Of a stretch of 64,000 bases of DNA, positions 50,301 to 62,900 are shown one piece after another. Every line of letters starts with the position of its first letter. Position 1 is the stretch's first letter. The notes beneath the pieces were generated by a model. That model ran no database searches. It was not told the origin of the DNA and saw only the letters and a program-made list of their open reading frames with translations. Position numbers and translations under genes: made by a program. Origin of the DNA: Paracyclopina nana (Eukaryota > Arthropoda > Copepoda > Cyclopoida > Cyclopettidae); the NCBI GenBank assembly GCA_019096065.1, contig JAGUCH010000005.1:3410001-3474000 (forward strand), read 5' to 3'.

Positions 50301-53300
50301 GAGCAAAATGGTAATCCTCCTATGAGTCAGGTCTTCAAGAAGAATGTCATCCCTGTTGCTTTCTCGTCACAAGAAGGGGAAATTAAAGAGGGTGAGTCAT
50401 TCCTTAAGAGAATCCCTGCTAGGATGAAAGGGACTTCCTTACACGCCTGCATGTTCGGCCAATCTGCATTTGGTCTCTCTCCCCTGCAGATGGAAATCTC
50501 GCCAAAAAAGACACGAGTCACTTTAGCCAAATTACTTTGCACCATGCAACGACGGCGAGTGAAGCTAGAGCAAAAAGAAAGAAATACACCCTAACTTCTA
50601 TAGGTAAATTCAGGCTCTCGTAATCAGGTTGCGAGCATAACGATCAGGAATTATACTGCCATTATTCATAAGACGTTTACGACTTGAAGCACGTGATAAT
50701 TTACCCCTTTTATTACGCGGGCCAATAAAACCCAGGACCTATACATAGCATAATATCGTAGAGGGTTGTTGGATCTGTTTCGCACACATACGTAGAATAT
50801 ACTATACACGCATAGAAGTAGTATCGACTAATGAATCCCTGTGCTTTTACAAATGTTTGACGACGAGCACGGTGGGAAAAAGTGCAAGGCAAAAACTCCC
50901 CCACGAGAAAGAACGAAAAAAATGGGGAAAAGATTGCAAAAGATGCAGCCCAAGTTTGTTGTCGTCGCTCAAGAATGACTGGCAAACAGTGCGCGAGTCC
51001 CAATTGCAACAATATTCTGTTTGCAAAAGTGCAACTTGACTCTGTTAGAGCCATCAATCTTTTTCCCTTCCTGTCGTCCTCTTCATTAGCTTCCAATGCC
51101 TTTTTGCAGGTTTTTCGCTAGCAAGTGCCAGCCTGAGGCAATTTTTTTGCAAGAACGAACTTTTGACAAAAAGAGGGAAAGCTGCAAAGTTCACATTACT
51201 ACGACTACTGTATTGATTTCCTCACTGAATCCGAGTCACATTTTGGTGATTTATTTGAGCCTACTTATATTGTATTACACACTCTTCATAAAAAGTAGTA
51301 GCGACGTAAAATGTGACACCGTTAAGTACAACTTGCTAATTTCGGAGTTATACAGTTACAGCTGCCAATTTTCTCTCTGCTGACAAAAACCAATTTGAAG
51401 ATCACATTACCTCGTTAATTTCAGTTCGTTAATGGGGTTTTCTCAAAAAAAAAAAAAAAGATTGATCACATGCCATATCCACTTTTTATGGCTACAAGGC
51501 TTTCTTATAATAGATAATGTGTCGTCCGCTGCTGGTCTTTGCCATACGTGAATTAATTGCCCATGGAGATGGCAAATAGCTCGCTTTTTGAGTGGCGTTG
51601 GTGGCCAATGCTACAAAAAAGAATTAGGCCATGCCAGAAGGATAGTAGATCTCAATTATTGTCTTTGCTGGACAAAAAACCCTATCAAAACAAGCCTTGC
51701 ACTGCAAGAAAACAACAAATTAAGAAGTCACGCGTTTGTCTCGTTTTTTCCTCTTCAGTTGGAGCTCCAATTTCTTCCAGAACCAAAAGTTGCTTTGAAG
51801 TGTCACTTTTGACTCGCTTCTTGGTGGTCTGAAGCCTGACTGAAAAATGACCCACCTGAGGTGCAAAAAATCTCTCTCAACTTTTTTCCCCTTCAACCCC
51901 AAATACTACAAGTTGGAGACAAATCTGCTGAGCCCCTAATGAATTTTGTGAGTTGTCACAGCAGCACCAGACATCTGGAACAACTTATTGAAGCCCAAAC
52001 CGTCAAAGAAATTATGTTGATAGTTTCCGCTGATGGAAAATTCACTCGCGGAGTGATGACAGACAAAGGAGTATAGCTTCCAGTTTTTGTGACTGCGTTC
52101 AGTCTGACTTCCCATAATTTCCTCAATTTAAACTAATTTTCCACATTTGGAAATAATGCTAGCACTTCCCCCCAAATAGAGTAGTTGAGATTGATCGATT
52201 TTCAGATCGATCTCAATTACTGCTTTTTTAGGCTTTCAAATGAGCTTTCATGGAAGACCTCTTTTATGTCCCACTTGAACAAGTTGAAGTACTGTCATCA
52301 TTGGTGAAGTCTTACCTAGAAGGAGAATTAATAATAATGAGAGCCTGGAGAAATTAGGTCACAGTTAGACTATCTTCAACATCCCCTATACTTGAATTCA
52401 CATTATTACAACTACACAAATTAAGAACCACAAATGAGCTTTTGCCGCATAGACAATTTGCACGCGCGCGGAAAATGTAAACGTTTATGAAATCTGAACT
52501 TTGTAACGAGGAGGTGACATTCACCAGCCCTTATGTACGTAAGAGTGAACAGTGTAGCAACAACAAATTACTATGTCTAGAAATAACAAAATGGCAGATG
52601 AGACTGGATTGGAGCTGGTGGAGAGGATCAGTGGTGGCCATCTTTACAACCTCAGGTCATTTCCACTACTACTAAGAATTGATGGTGACAGAAATCCTTC
52701 CAACAAAAGGTGAGGAATTCTCAGCTCAACATTTTTTTCCCAACTGAATTTTACTAATGGCTGCCAGCAGCATATATTTGCTGTCGCAGTAAATGAAGCT
52801 TACATAAAAATCTTGGCTTCAGTCTAATGAAGACACATAGCGAGCACAAAATGGGCCTCAGTCAGCAAAAAAAATCCATTTTCAGTGTGACTTTCTTCAA
52901 CTTTCGTTACTTTTCAATTCTTATACGAATATTTTTGACCCAACCAGGTAGACTAGCAGTTGTAGTTCTCCAGCAATTTGGACACAACTGGAGCAATTTA
53001 CTGACAACAGCACAGTGGCCAGTCTGACCTCAAAAAGTCCTAACATTAGTAATCGAATTCACTCACAGCTTTGAGTTTTTAATAAATAGTATTTGGTTTG
53101 GATATTGTTTTGCGAGGTGAAAAATTATTTTAACTTGAGCGACACAGTGGTGGCAACACTAAACAGGAGCGGCAAAATCCAAAGGTTCGAGACAAAACCG
53201 AAATTGTGTCGGCTGCGGGTGCAACTCTTCGCACTCAGTTACTCAACAACTAATTCACCTTTTTTAGAACCGCCAAACTGCACACATAAGAGATTAGTTG

Positions 53301-56300
53301 TGAAATTCCTCGGTTGATGGAAATGGAATATTTTTTAACAATAGCACTGAAATTCGCACATTCTTCCAGGGTCTTTGTCAAACGCGATTTAAAAAGCCTG
53401 CTCATGCTATAGAGAGACAAATTCAAATTCATGAGATTATCCATCTAAAGCCAGAGGGGGAGACAAGGTTCCACGAGCATTAGGAGAAGTCGCTTGATTT
53501 ATGAAGATATGGGAGGGCCCAATGACTTTTAGATTGAATCCTAAAGAATAGGAACTGCTATTTGGGAGGTCCACAGCAGATGCTGAGAAAAACCACACTG
53601 AATAGTTATGCAGCATGGCAGTGACAAAAGGATAATTGATGTTGATTCTGGAATCAATTTTTCTCTCCATAATTTGGTACTTTTTGTAGCTGAGTCATTA
53701 ATAAAAGGTGATTTCTCTTATATGGGTAGACTCATTCTTTGTTGTGAGCCCAAGATGAGAAATGAATCTAGTCAGGTTATTTGACCTGCCCGCCATCTGT
53801 TGGTGATTACTCGCATTATTCTTGGCTTGGTTGAATAAATCAAGCATTCAGATCACGGCTCGCGTAATGGCTCTCACGCTGCGCGCATCCCCTTTTTTCG
53901 TATAGAAGCTCAAGAGAAGCTGATTTTTTCAACACACAGCCAATCAAGCTATAATATGGACAATTTTTAAAATGGCACATATTTCATTTTCAATTGGTTG
54001 GCGCGTCTTGGATATGTTGCCAAAATGACTTATTATATGGCTTCTTTCACGCCTTTGTACGACACCTAGTTCTAGTTTATGGCCAGTTATACATGTATAG
54101 AGTCAGTCGCCATAAAAGTCCCTTTACAAAACTTTTTGCAAGTTCGCACAGTGGGACACTTAGAGCTAAAAATGCTATATAATAAGCAGTTTAAAGGGAC
54201 TATGCTCCCCCCAGTGAAGCACACTTATTGTTGCGCACTTTCACAGCTGCTGCTTTTGAGTTTTGCTTGCAATCAGCAAAAAGCAGTATATAGCATAGAC
54301 GAGCTCGTAACCACAACTTTTCTGTCTATACATATAAAAAGGGCTTCATCATAACGGCTAACGAACCTTACTCAAAGTAATAACACAGTGGTATATCATT
54401 GTTGGTGACATTATCATTAATTTCCAAAATAGAAGCCAAAGTTTACACTCGTACCAACAAGCACACTGGGCAAATGAGCAAGAAGTGGAACGGAAACTGG
54501 AAAATTATGTGGAACAAAGCAAAAGTAGCTGAGTCACTCTTGCACTTCATTGAGAGCCGAAGAGATTTTTGGGTCACCATTTTGTGGTTGAAATATTCAA
54601 ACCGAATTCTATTTCAACGGCAACAAGGCAAGTGACAAGTCTTACAATGTCCACAATGTGGTCTCGTGGTAGCATAAAAAAGGACCTTTTTTGTCACATA
54701 CGCAATGACTGAAAGTTTGTCAACATTTTTGATTGAAAAAGTCCATTCCACACTCGCCTGAAGCAGAAACTTTGAAAGCTCACACAAAAGAAAGCCTTCT
54801 GAGAATATAGCTGGAAAAGTTTCTCACAAGAAAGGAAGAGCAAGTGCGAAGCTGAGTAACGAGTTGCTTGAGAAGAGAGAGAGAGCATTAAAAGCTCTTC
54901 AAATTGGACCAAGAATATTATGGCAGCTTGAATTTTCCCGCTACTCCACAGCTGGCAAGTTGGAAAAAAGCAAACCAAAAGATGCTTTCAAGCGGATAAA
55001 CACTTTTTTTCATGGCTCTGAATACACTGCGAGCATGAAAGTAGGTTAGCACAAATTATTTCCTCTCAAGCCTTAGGAAATATTGCAAAGAAGCAAAGCA
55101 AGCGCAAAAAGTGCGACAGCTAAGGCTTTAAATCACTCCACAATAAAGGGACTCAATCTCCTTTGAAATTCATAAAAAAACACAAGGAGAGTTTAGCAGA
55201 AGGAATCAACCACGAGAAGAATATGCATTGTTTGCGAACGTAAATGACTTGTTATTTTGGCTGGTAAGCCGTTTGCAACCAAAGCGAAGTTCGGAGGGGG
55301 TCTGACAATAATAATGGCAAAAGGAAAAGTCTGATGCATCATGGTGACACCCAAACATGCATGTGATGACTGACAATTGTAGAAGTAAATATGTGTGCAC
55401 TAGTACCAAAGGAAGCAGCTCACAGTGGGACGTTCTAAGGTATAGTATATGCAAAAAGAAAATAGCGTCTCCATGGTAAATTACATCACCGCAGTAATAA
55501 AGCTTATCAAACTTGGAATTGCTGCAAAATTGCTGGAAAAAAAGCAAGGCCTACTACCATGTTGTGGCATAGTGTGTGTCAAAAAGGTTACTACTACTTG
55601 GGAAGCCATCTTAAAAGACATGCAAACATGGTTGTTGCAACAACAATCCATAATGGATCATCATGCATTGTGCCACATTTTCCCCTGAACAAATGTGCAG
55701 CTTGGCACGAATATAGAAGCAGTGGATTGAGCAAAAACTCCGCATTGCGGAAGAGATTATTATGGCTAATAATGATAACAGATTTTCATTTCAGAGTTCA
55801 TCTTCCAGCCACGAATAGCATATACTATGCAGCAGAATTCCTTTCGCTTTTTTCCCTCCGCATTCTCTCATGAGCTTAATTAAAAGGAGATGTTTTTAGG
55901 GCAATTTCCTCTGCTCGACTCCAATCTGGACACTGTGGGAGAGGTCAGCAGCAGATCCACGTCAAATATCGAATTTCTCTCTCCTCTCGAGAAGTCGAGT
56001 ACTGGGCCAAATGGTCAAGATGTGCACTTTTTGCTATCGTTAATGGATCTCTCGCTATAAAAAAGCTAGACAAACGCAATACCTAATTGACCCGTCTGCA
56101 GCTAGGGATTTATTTGGGTCAACAAGTGATGAAGCTGTCCAAAGTTTACAAATCATGCAAACTTTCACCCCTTCGTCTCTTGAGTAAACACGCTATTTTC
56201 AGCATCATTTGGAGAGTATACACACTCTCATGTAGGATAAATAGGAGGTGTACGAGATATGCTAAGCTCGTGTTTTTCGCCTTAATTCTCTTTTTTGTCA

Positions 56301-59300
56301 ACTCGATCGTTGTGCTGCAGCTGCAATTCCGCGTTTCCTGTTACTAATTAAAAGTTGCACCACAACTGTGAAAAAGGCCAATTCTAATTAACACCTTCGC
56401 TTATTATTTGGGAAGAAGATACCTTCTGTTTATCCAAATTTGCTGCTGTACTATGTATGTTAGCACTAAATAATCAGTACAAGCGTGAGAACTGATGGGA
56501 GGCAAATTTACATAGAAGTAAATTTTCGCAATGTTCTGAAATGTTAAGTCAACATATATACAACACATTATTTTTAGCCATGAAATGTGAATCTTTGGCA
56601 CCATGCTGCGACAAAAAGAGAGTGGCAAATAAAAGTCAGACCTGGTGGCACCCATTTTTATTTGGACAGTACAAATGGCCAGCTAAGCTTCTGTTTACTG
56701 CCCAAAGGTTTGGCCAACAGATAGCAGTAGCAGTAAAACTGAAATCGAATACAACAAGCTTTTAATCTAGAGTGAACGACGAACCATTTCCCAAAAAGTT
56801 GAATGCATATCCGCGACTGCAGCAATATATTTTGACAGCAGCTTGTCACACAAAATCACAAATACAAATTCAATTTCTTGGCATTGGTATTTGCTGCTAA
56901 AAAGCAAACAGAGCAACTCCACCCTGGCTAAAAGTGGCGAGCCACCTTTGAAAATGCTAACGTTCACTATATAGTACATTGCTCTGTATAATTGTAGGTT
57001 TGAGGCTCGCTGCTTGGAGGATCTGTACTAGATACTGTAATGTAGCATACTACTAATTATGAGCAGCGCGGAGCTTTTGGCCAAAGGCTAAAAAAGTTAG
57101 TTAAAATGGACAATATGATGACGACTGCTGACGGAGCAGCATCATCATTTTTGAGAAAAATGTCTCTAGCTAGGGGCGACAATTCATGAGCCACAAAGAA
57201 GACTTGGACACAATGGGTGGCTTCCACACTAAAAGGTACAAAAAATCGTGATGTCCATCAATAGAGTCACGCCAACATGGCATAAAAATTGGACAACCCT
57301 AACTACTGCATGTATTTCTTTTCGGTAAAGGCTCCAGCTGGCTTGATTTGAAATTGCATTTTCTTCGCTCATCAAACGCTCGTCTATTGCTTGCAAATTT
57401 GACTGGATTTATGATGAGCCTTCAGGCACTTCAAGGAAAGGCTCCAGCTTTTTGCACATAATGGGCGAAAAAAGTGGTTCACACAAGGTCTGCATCAAGC
57501 CAAATGATGGAAGATACCAATTAAAATATGCAACGCGAGTTCAGAGTTGTGTTGCCATCAAATGGTACAGCAAGATTGTAAAAGGTTTCTGACCGCGTCG
57601 CACCAGATATTATCAACTCATTAAGTGGACCTGTTGTAATCCCACAATTAATCACAAAACAGATGAAGACAAGAAGAAAATTGGTTGGAAGCCCAACATT
57701 GCACAGTGTACTCCTTAGCAGCCGAAAATTCGCATTTGAGTTTTTTTGTCAAACGGGCTAGGCCTAAAAAATAGGCCTCAGAAATCATGAAATTTCATTA
57801 AACTAATTTGGTTCTGATCAATCTTTAGATGTTTTTTCGGTAAGTTGAGAGTCTAAAATTCAGCTTTTTTTACATCATTGGTGAGCTTCATCAAGCTCAA
57901 AAACCCAAAAAGAAGGCCTAAAATTCAGATATTTTCACACCCTTGCTTTGCTTCCCCGGATCAATTCGGTTTGACAATTTCGGTGAAATTAGTCAGAAAT
58001 CAGGCTAATGGATCCTTCAAAATTGGTTTTAAGTGCTACTTTTTGCTACTTGGCTGGGAAAAGTTGTTACAAGTCAGAGGTTGAGTAGCTATTTTTATTT
58101 ACGAATTTTCCGTCAAATCGAGTCAGCTGATTTGATTCGCCGACGCCGAGGTCTTACTCTCTCATCCAAAATAAAAAAAAAGCTCAAAAGCATTATAAAA
58201 GTCTCTCAAATTCCACATTTTGCTTATTTCCGATTGACATTTAGCTAATAGATGCAGAATTAACGTATTTTTCTCGCTTGTCTAAAAATGCGAATTTTCG
58301 GCTAGCATCTGCCCCACTGTGCATTGACCTGATTCCATTCAAAATCGATTTCCCTGGTTATCTGATGCCAAAGATGATTTGCATGTGCTCTATATCACTC
58401 TCTATATCATATATATCCAATATGTATCAATTCTCGAATGTGCGAAAATGCTAAAAGCACAAAAAGTTGCTGACGTAGAGAACGCCAACTGAAAAACTGC
58501 TGATAGACGAGAAACTCGAATCATTATGTAGCACGAATAATTTGTTGTAGCTTTTTACGATCGATCTTAAATCGACCATGATTAGATGTCAACCAAATCC
58601 CCGACTACAGCAGAGAGGATCAAATGGCAGGTGATATTTTAGAATATTGCCACAAAAAGAAGGGGGGAGAGAAAATGTTAGATAAAGTATGTACATAGCG
58701 TGCTTTTGAATGCACAACAAGCCGACTTGGTACAACAAGGTATTATATATGGCTGCACTTTGGGATAATTAGTCAGCTTTAAAATAATTAATGTGAATGT
58801 GGACTTACTCCAAGTCAACACAAAATGGAAAGAAAAGTTGGTGCTTTAATGGTCGAGCGTTTTTTACGCAAAGCTTTTCCCAGTGTGGCCTCGAATGTGG
58901 CGACGTCGCCATCCTTTTTCTGGCTCCCAATTTTGAGGGCTGTAATTTTCAAAGTCGCTCAATTTGAGATGCAACCAACATCATTTTCTTTTGGCGAGCT
59001 GACTTGACACTTTGACAGACAGACAGGGCACAAAGAATGCTTTTCGGGTGCAAGGAGCCTAAAAAGCAACCACAGATATCTGCTCCACAATCAGAGATGG
59101 ACTTTGAAGTATCGGAATTCAATAAATCCTGACAGTTGAGGGAAGGATTTCAAAACTCAAAAGCCACGAAATGCACAGAGACTGACACACTCACATTTTT
59201 GCTGTGTGCGGCGGTGATCACATTAGACAAATTTCAGAGGCTCCCAGCTGAGAGGTAGGGATTTTAAGTGCTGTTTTGACCTGCTCAACAACTACAACAA

Positions 59301-59977
59301 CAACAACAACGGCTTGAAAGAGGGCAGTAGTTGAAAGTATCAGTCACAATGGGAGTCACATTCCTTAAAAATTCCTTAAACTGCACTCTCATCAAGAAAT
59401 GGCTGCCATCTTTTAAAACAACAATTTTTTTGCATGAATGTCCTATATATAAATATTATGGCAATAGTATACCTATTTTTAGCTAATAGGAATAAGTGCA
59501 ATGGGGTAGAATTATTTGGCAATCAAATTCTATTTTCATAGCTACAATTATGATGACCAGTGTGGTGGTCTTCTCTCGCGCTGGAGAGAAGTGTGACAGG
59601 TAGTTTTGAAAGAGGTGAGAGATAACAACACTTTTCTACTTAGTTTTCGAAATGAAATGGAATTTCCTCACACAAAGCCCAGCTCAATCAAGATTGGAAT
59701 TTGTGCTCAGCTTTTGAGCAAACAAGCATTAATTTTTCTCAAAGACTCAACAGGCCTTAAGGCTCGTCGACGACCTCATTCCTGCTTAACATTATTACTA
59801 AGTGGAATGTGCGACAACGATGCTTAAACATTGGTCATTCCCAGACTCACTTGGCCTAATTATTGCAAAAATTTCTAGGGAAAAAAACTAGGTCTTACCT
59901 GAGGCTCGAGCAGAGGAAGTCGGAATATCTGCGAATAATAGCAGCAAAAGCCACCAAATCATTTTCTTCTTGGTCAT
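29345..59977 (-). CDS. fra: Frazzled / DCC-neogenin netrin receptor
   Basis: This is a single-pass axon guidance receptor for netrin. There are twelve coding exons: 59977-59899, 43572-43398, 42539-42409, 36974-36678, 34591-34019, 33799-33719, 33652-33213, 32824-30982, 30825-30643, 30357-29881, 29818-29529 and 29467-29345. All phases agree and the product is 1563 residues. Exon 1 is a signal peptide. Exons 2-3 encode Ig1 (FRFLAEPSDVLVV, DEGMYQCVAS), exon 4 Ig2, exon 5 Ig3 and Ig4. Exons 7-8 encode six fibronectin III domains, including the PPNGL and APTSAPKDI borders. The membrane segment is at about 1088-1113 (VLYAVFGVGAGIILVLVIGA). The cytoplasmic tail of about 450 residues has a P1-like motif (PPPDLWIGHDQLELKDI), a Pro/Ser-rich middle and a C-terminal P3 motif (EELNAEMKNLEGLMKDLNSI). 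Domain order and P3 separate it from roundabout and sidekick families. It is convergent with Indy. Alternative splicing around the small exons 6 and 9 is possible but not shown. Confidence 0.95.
34592..36677 (-). other. Frazzled intron 4
   Basis: A 2.1-kb intron lies between the Ig2 exon and the Ig3-Ig4 exon. It contains CACTGTGGGA at 35971, followed by AAAA, which also fits a Su(H)-type TGTGGGAA site. No coding potential was seen. Confidence 0.7.
36975..42408 (-). other. Frazzled intron 3
   Basis: A 5.4-kb intron lies between the Ig1 and Ig2 exons. It carries CACAGTGGGA at 38124, a (CAG)n run at about 38864-38885 followed directly by TATATAAATG, and a reverse-strand CACTGTGGGA near 42276. 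Open frames within it are short and unrelated to known proteins. Confidence 0.7.
38864..38885. repeat. (CAG)n microsatellite
   Basis: Seven CAG units lie in frazzled intron 3. They are directly followed by a TATA-like string and an octamer-like ATGCAAAT. The glutamine-coding frame across it has no other protein-like features. Confidence 0.7.
42540..43397 (-). other. Frazzled intron 2
   Basis: An 858-bp intron splits the Ig1 domain between exons 2 and 3 in phase 2. Nothing else was recognised in it. Confidence 0.7.
43573..59898 (-). other. Frazzled intron 1 (16.3 kb)
   Basis: This single intron is a quarter of the window. I find no gene inside; open frames up to 159 codons (for example 50115-50594) carry no recognisable domain. 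It contains CAC(A/T)GTGGGA motifs at 54147, 55421 and 55931, a hairpin at 52181-52220, a 15-nt poly(A) run near 51447 and an (AAC)n run near 59291. Such long first introns in guidance-receptor genes commonly hold neural enhancers; here that is inference. Confidence 0.6.
52181..52220. repeat. Hairpin with 16-bp arms and 8-nt loop
   Basis: The arms are 52181-52196 and 52205-52220, complementary at 14 of 16 positions. The two exceptions are G-U wobbles if the plus strand is transcribed. It lies in frazzled intron 1, antisense to that gene's transcript. Confidence 0.55.
59899..59977 (-). CDS. fra: Frazzled signal-peptide exon, 16.3 kb from the next exon
   Basis: A 26-codon exon starts ATGACCAAG. 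It encodes a basic n-region (MTKKKM), a hydrophobic core (IWWLLLLLFA) and a small-residue cleavage region (SSARAS), then a clean donor G|GTAAGA in phase 1. It joins in frame to exon 2 at 43572 (acceptor CTTGCAG), giving ARAS-GWSGFTEF. The exon is too short to be found by open-frame length. I assign it by the signal-peptide pattern, strand and phase match; no closer minus-strand candidate was noticed. Confidence 0.75.
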
Positions 59978-62900
59978 TTCTCTTGTTTCTTGCTTGGTTC
60001 ACTTTATACACATTTTTGTGTAGCGATCACTTTTTGCTGCTGCTGCTGCCAAAAAGCACTAAACACTTTCAGTTGTTGCTGATGGAAAACCTCTATTTTG
60101 TCCCCGGCTTGGTTTCCATAACGACCAGACCTGGAACAGAGAATAGGAGCAAATAAGCCTCAAAATCATCGACAACGCTGATAAGGAATTTGCCCGCGTA
60201 AATCTTTGTTTTCATGCTTCAGTTTCTGCATGAGCTGCACGGAAAAGATAACTTCTTCAATGGGCAACTCTACCAGTTTATGCTTACGTTTGGCACCAAA
60301 AATAATTGCACGAGTTTGATTGAGTCTTGAGCTACTTTTTAGAAACAATTCAGCAACTCATCCACAGGGGAGAATCATTTGTTCCTACGAATCTTCACAA
60401 AAGTCCATTAATCCTCAGAAGCAAAAGCAGCTCCCCTTTTTAAGCAACTTTGCTACTGCTGCTGCTACCGCGAGTCACTGCGGGCAAAAACAAGAAAAAC
60501 ACGCCCTGAGCTGTCAAAAATGGCCTACATCTAACAAAGAAAACTACCACTTTTGGTCGGCCACCCCAGTGTGCCTTTTTCCGGACAAATATTCCCAGTG
60601 TGTTTTTGCAGGGGAGGGAATGAGTAGCTTTGGAAAAGTTTGTCGTTATCTTCATTAATAATTAGTCAGAAAGTGACTTGCATCTTCCCTGAAAACTGGG
60701 TTATTTCAGCGGAATAACCGTTACACCTCACTACATATTCTTATCTGAGTCAACGATCCATTTCGATGCTAACTTAAATCTTGCAAAAAGGGAATTGTGC
60801 GCCAAATCGGATTTGAGCCTTATTTCGAGCTGAGGCGCGACAACAAAAGGAAGCCCTAGGCACTTACTAATTGCTTCTCATAAAACTTTTTGAAGACTTG
60901 AAAGGAAATGCAGGCAATTTAATGCCTCAAAATAAGACATAATGGCGGAAAAAAGTTGATACCCGCATAACACAAATGCAGGGAAAAAGATGAGAAGTCT
61001 ATCAAGTAGTCTAGTTTCTATAGAGCCTCAATAAAATTCAGTAAACTACCATTTTGCCAAATTGAGTCATTTGGTTCACGAGAACCACAGTGGGTGAGTT
61101 ACTCAGAAAATGGCTACCATTTCTCATAGTGAAAGACTTTAGCACAAACAAGCCTACGTCTTTTGAATAGTGAACATTGAATGATACTAAAGAAGAGGGG
61201 TGGTTATTTTTTTTCATTAGCACAGTGTGCTTCAGAAAATTGGCAGTGGTGAATTTTCCAGAGGAATTGAGCCACGAAGCTAGCAATTTGTGAGCATGCA
61301 AATCGCAAGTAGATTCTGCCTACACATTATACAATATAGTGAACTACTGCCACTTGGATCAGGTGGTGATTTGCACTGCCAGAGAGAAGTGAAAAAGTGC
61401 AACAAATGGGCGAAAAGAGGGCTCAATAAAACGATAATATGGAGTTTCCATCCATCCTCCTCCAATAATACACAGTGTGGATTAAGTTGGCTCAAAAGGG
61501 CCTCCTCCTATAGCTACATTTGCTCTCCACAAGAAGCGTGGAATGTATCGAATAAGTGATTATGAATAAATTTCCCATATCAATGAAAGGCACATTTTTC
61601 AGCCCGGAGAAGAAAAAATCCATATAAGGAGTGGCCACCGCCCAGCAAGAGATAAATTTCAATTTTTGCATTTTTTCTCCAGAGTGCAAAGTCATGCTGA
61701 GAGAACTTGTCCAGATTGATGGATTTTTTCACCATAGTGGGTCAATGGATCTTCTCCCTGATTCTGGCCTGAATTGTTATTCAATAAAGTGTAAAGCTAA
61801 AGTAGGCTCTCTTTTGGCCTTGAATCTTGATAAACAAGTTGAACAATTAACACAAAGCTACTCAGCAATCCATTATGGGAAGAAACACACAAAAACAAGA
61901 TCTTGGCAAGTTGGCATTGATCCCATCATCGTCATCATTCTCAATAGGAGAATAGCGTTTTTACCACCTTCCTTGGACAATGATCCCTATGTTGCTCAGC
62001 TCGCATTGATAGCTCACAAGTTCACTAAGGGGCAAACAGACTCAAAAGCGCAAATTCCTTTCAAGACAGATGCAGCAAGAAATCCACTTGCTTTTCAATT
62101 TCCTTGATGGTTTCAATAGCATTTACATTTCTCTTCACTCTGTGCCCCCCTACTTTTTTAAGATTACTCCTTTTGTAGCAAGCCTATAAGGAGTGAGTGA
62201 TAGACGCGTAAAAACACGACGAATAAGTGTGCTGACGACAGATCCGCCTTTTTACTTCTCGAAAGTCTGTTTTTTACTAGGGATCTATAGACAGCAGCAT
62301 CATAACAAAGACACTCCATCTACCGAGTTTTTTGAAGAAACACTTGTGAGCCGAGTTCAAAATCACATTTTGTATGCATTAGTCGAGCCACTTTATTTAG
62401 GGCAAATAGCTATAGTAAATGGTTACTTTGTTTTTACAAATGCATAGCTTCAGGACTCTAACGTCTTGATGTTTTAAGTTTTTTGGGTACAATAGATTTA
62501 AAACCATTTTATTTTACCGTCATAAAGTAATCCTTCACAAAAATTGATAACTCTTATGTGCTTGGGTCTTTATTTCGAACTACTTTACGAGTCGCAAAAA
62601 CGCGCTAACTCAGTTTTTTTGCTCGAGCAGTGTCAGCTGAAAATCACAAATGTTGCCCATAAAGGCCGCTGGGATCGCCCTACATCAATGTTATTGTTAT
62701 GATACTTATGTGAATTACTTCTTCAAACAAGCCTGCATCAATTGCACGTTGTCCTATCTGAAAACGTTTTTTCGAAAGCTACGAGCGGAAAACTGACTTA
62801 CGTTGTCCCAAAACAGTCTGAAATCAGTGCCAAGGCCCAGTTCGTTTAAACAAGTATCTTCCCTGTGGCAACATGGGGAGAAGAAGCTTATGCAGAAGAG

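Noticed and set aside
50115-50594. 159-codon plus-strand frame inside frazzled intron 1, a possible nested gene
   Set aside because: It shows no similarity to any family I know, and nothing suggests it is transcribed. A frame of this size is not exceptional in a 16-kb intron.
51446-51461. Poly(A) run as the tail of a retrotransposed SINE or processed gene
   Set aside because: No target-site duplication, internal promoter boxes or gene-like body were seen next to it.
61631-62107. 158-codon plus-strand frame upstream of frazzled
   Set aside because: No domain or signal features are visible, and the region around it has the same AT-rich, random-looking composition.
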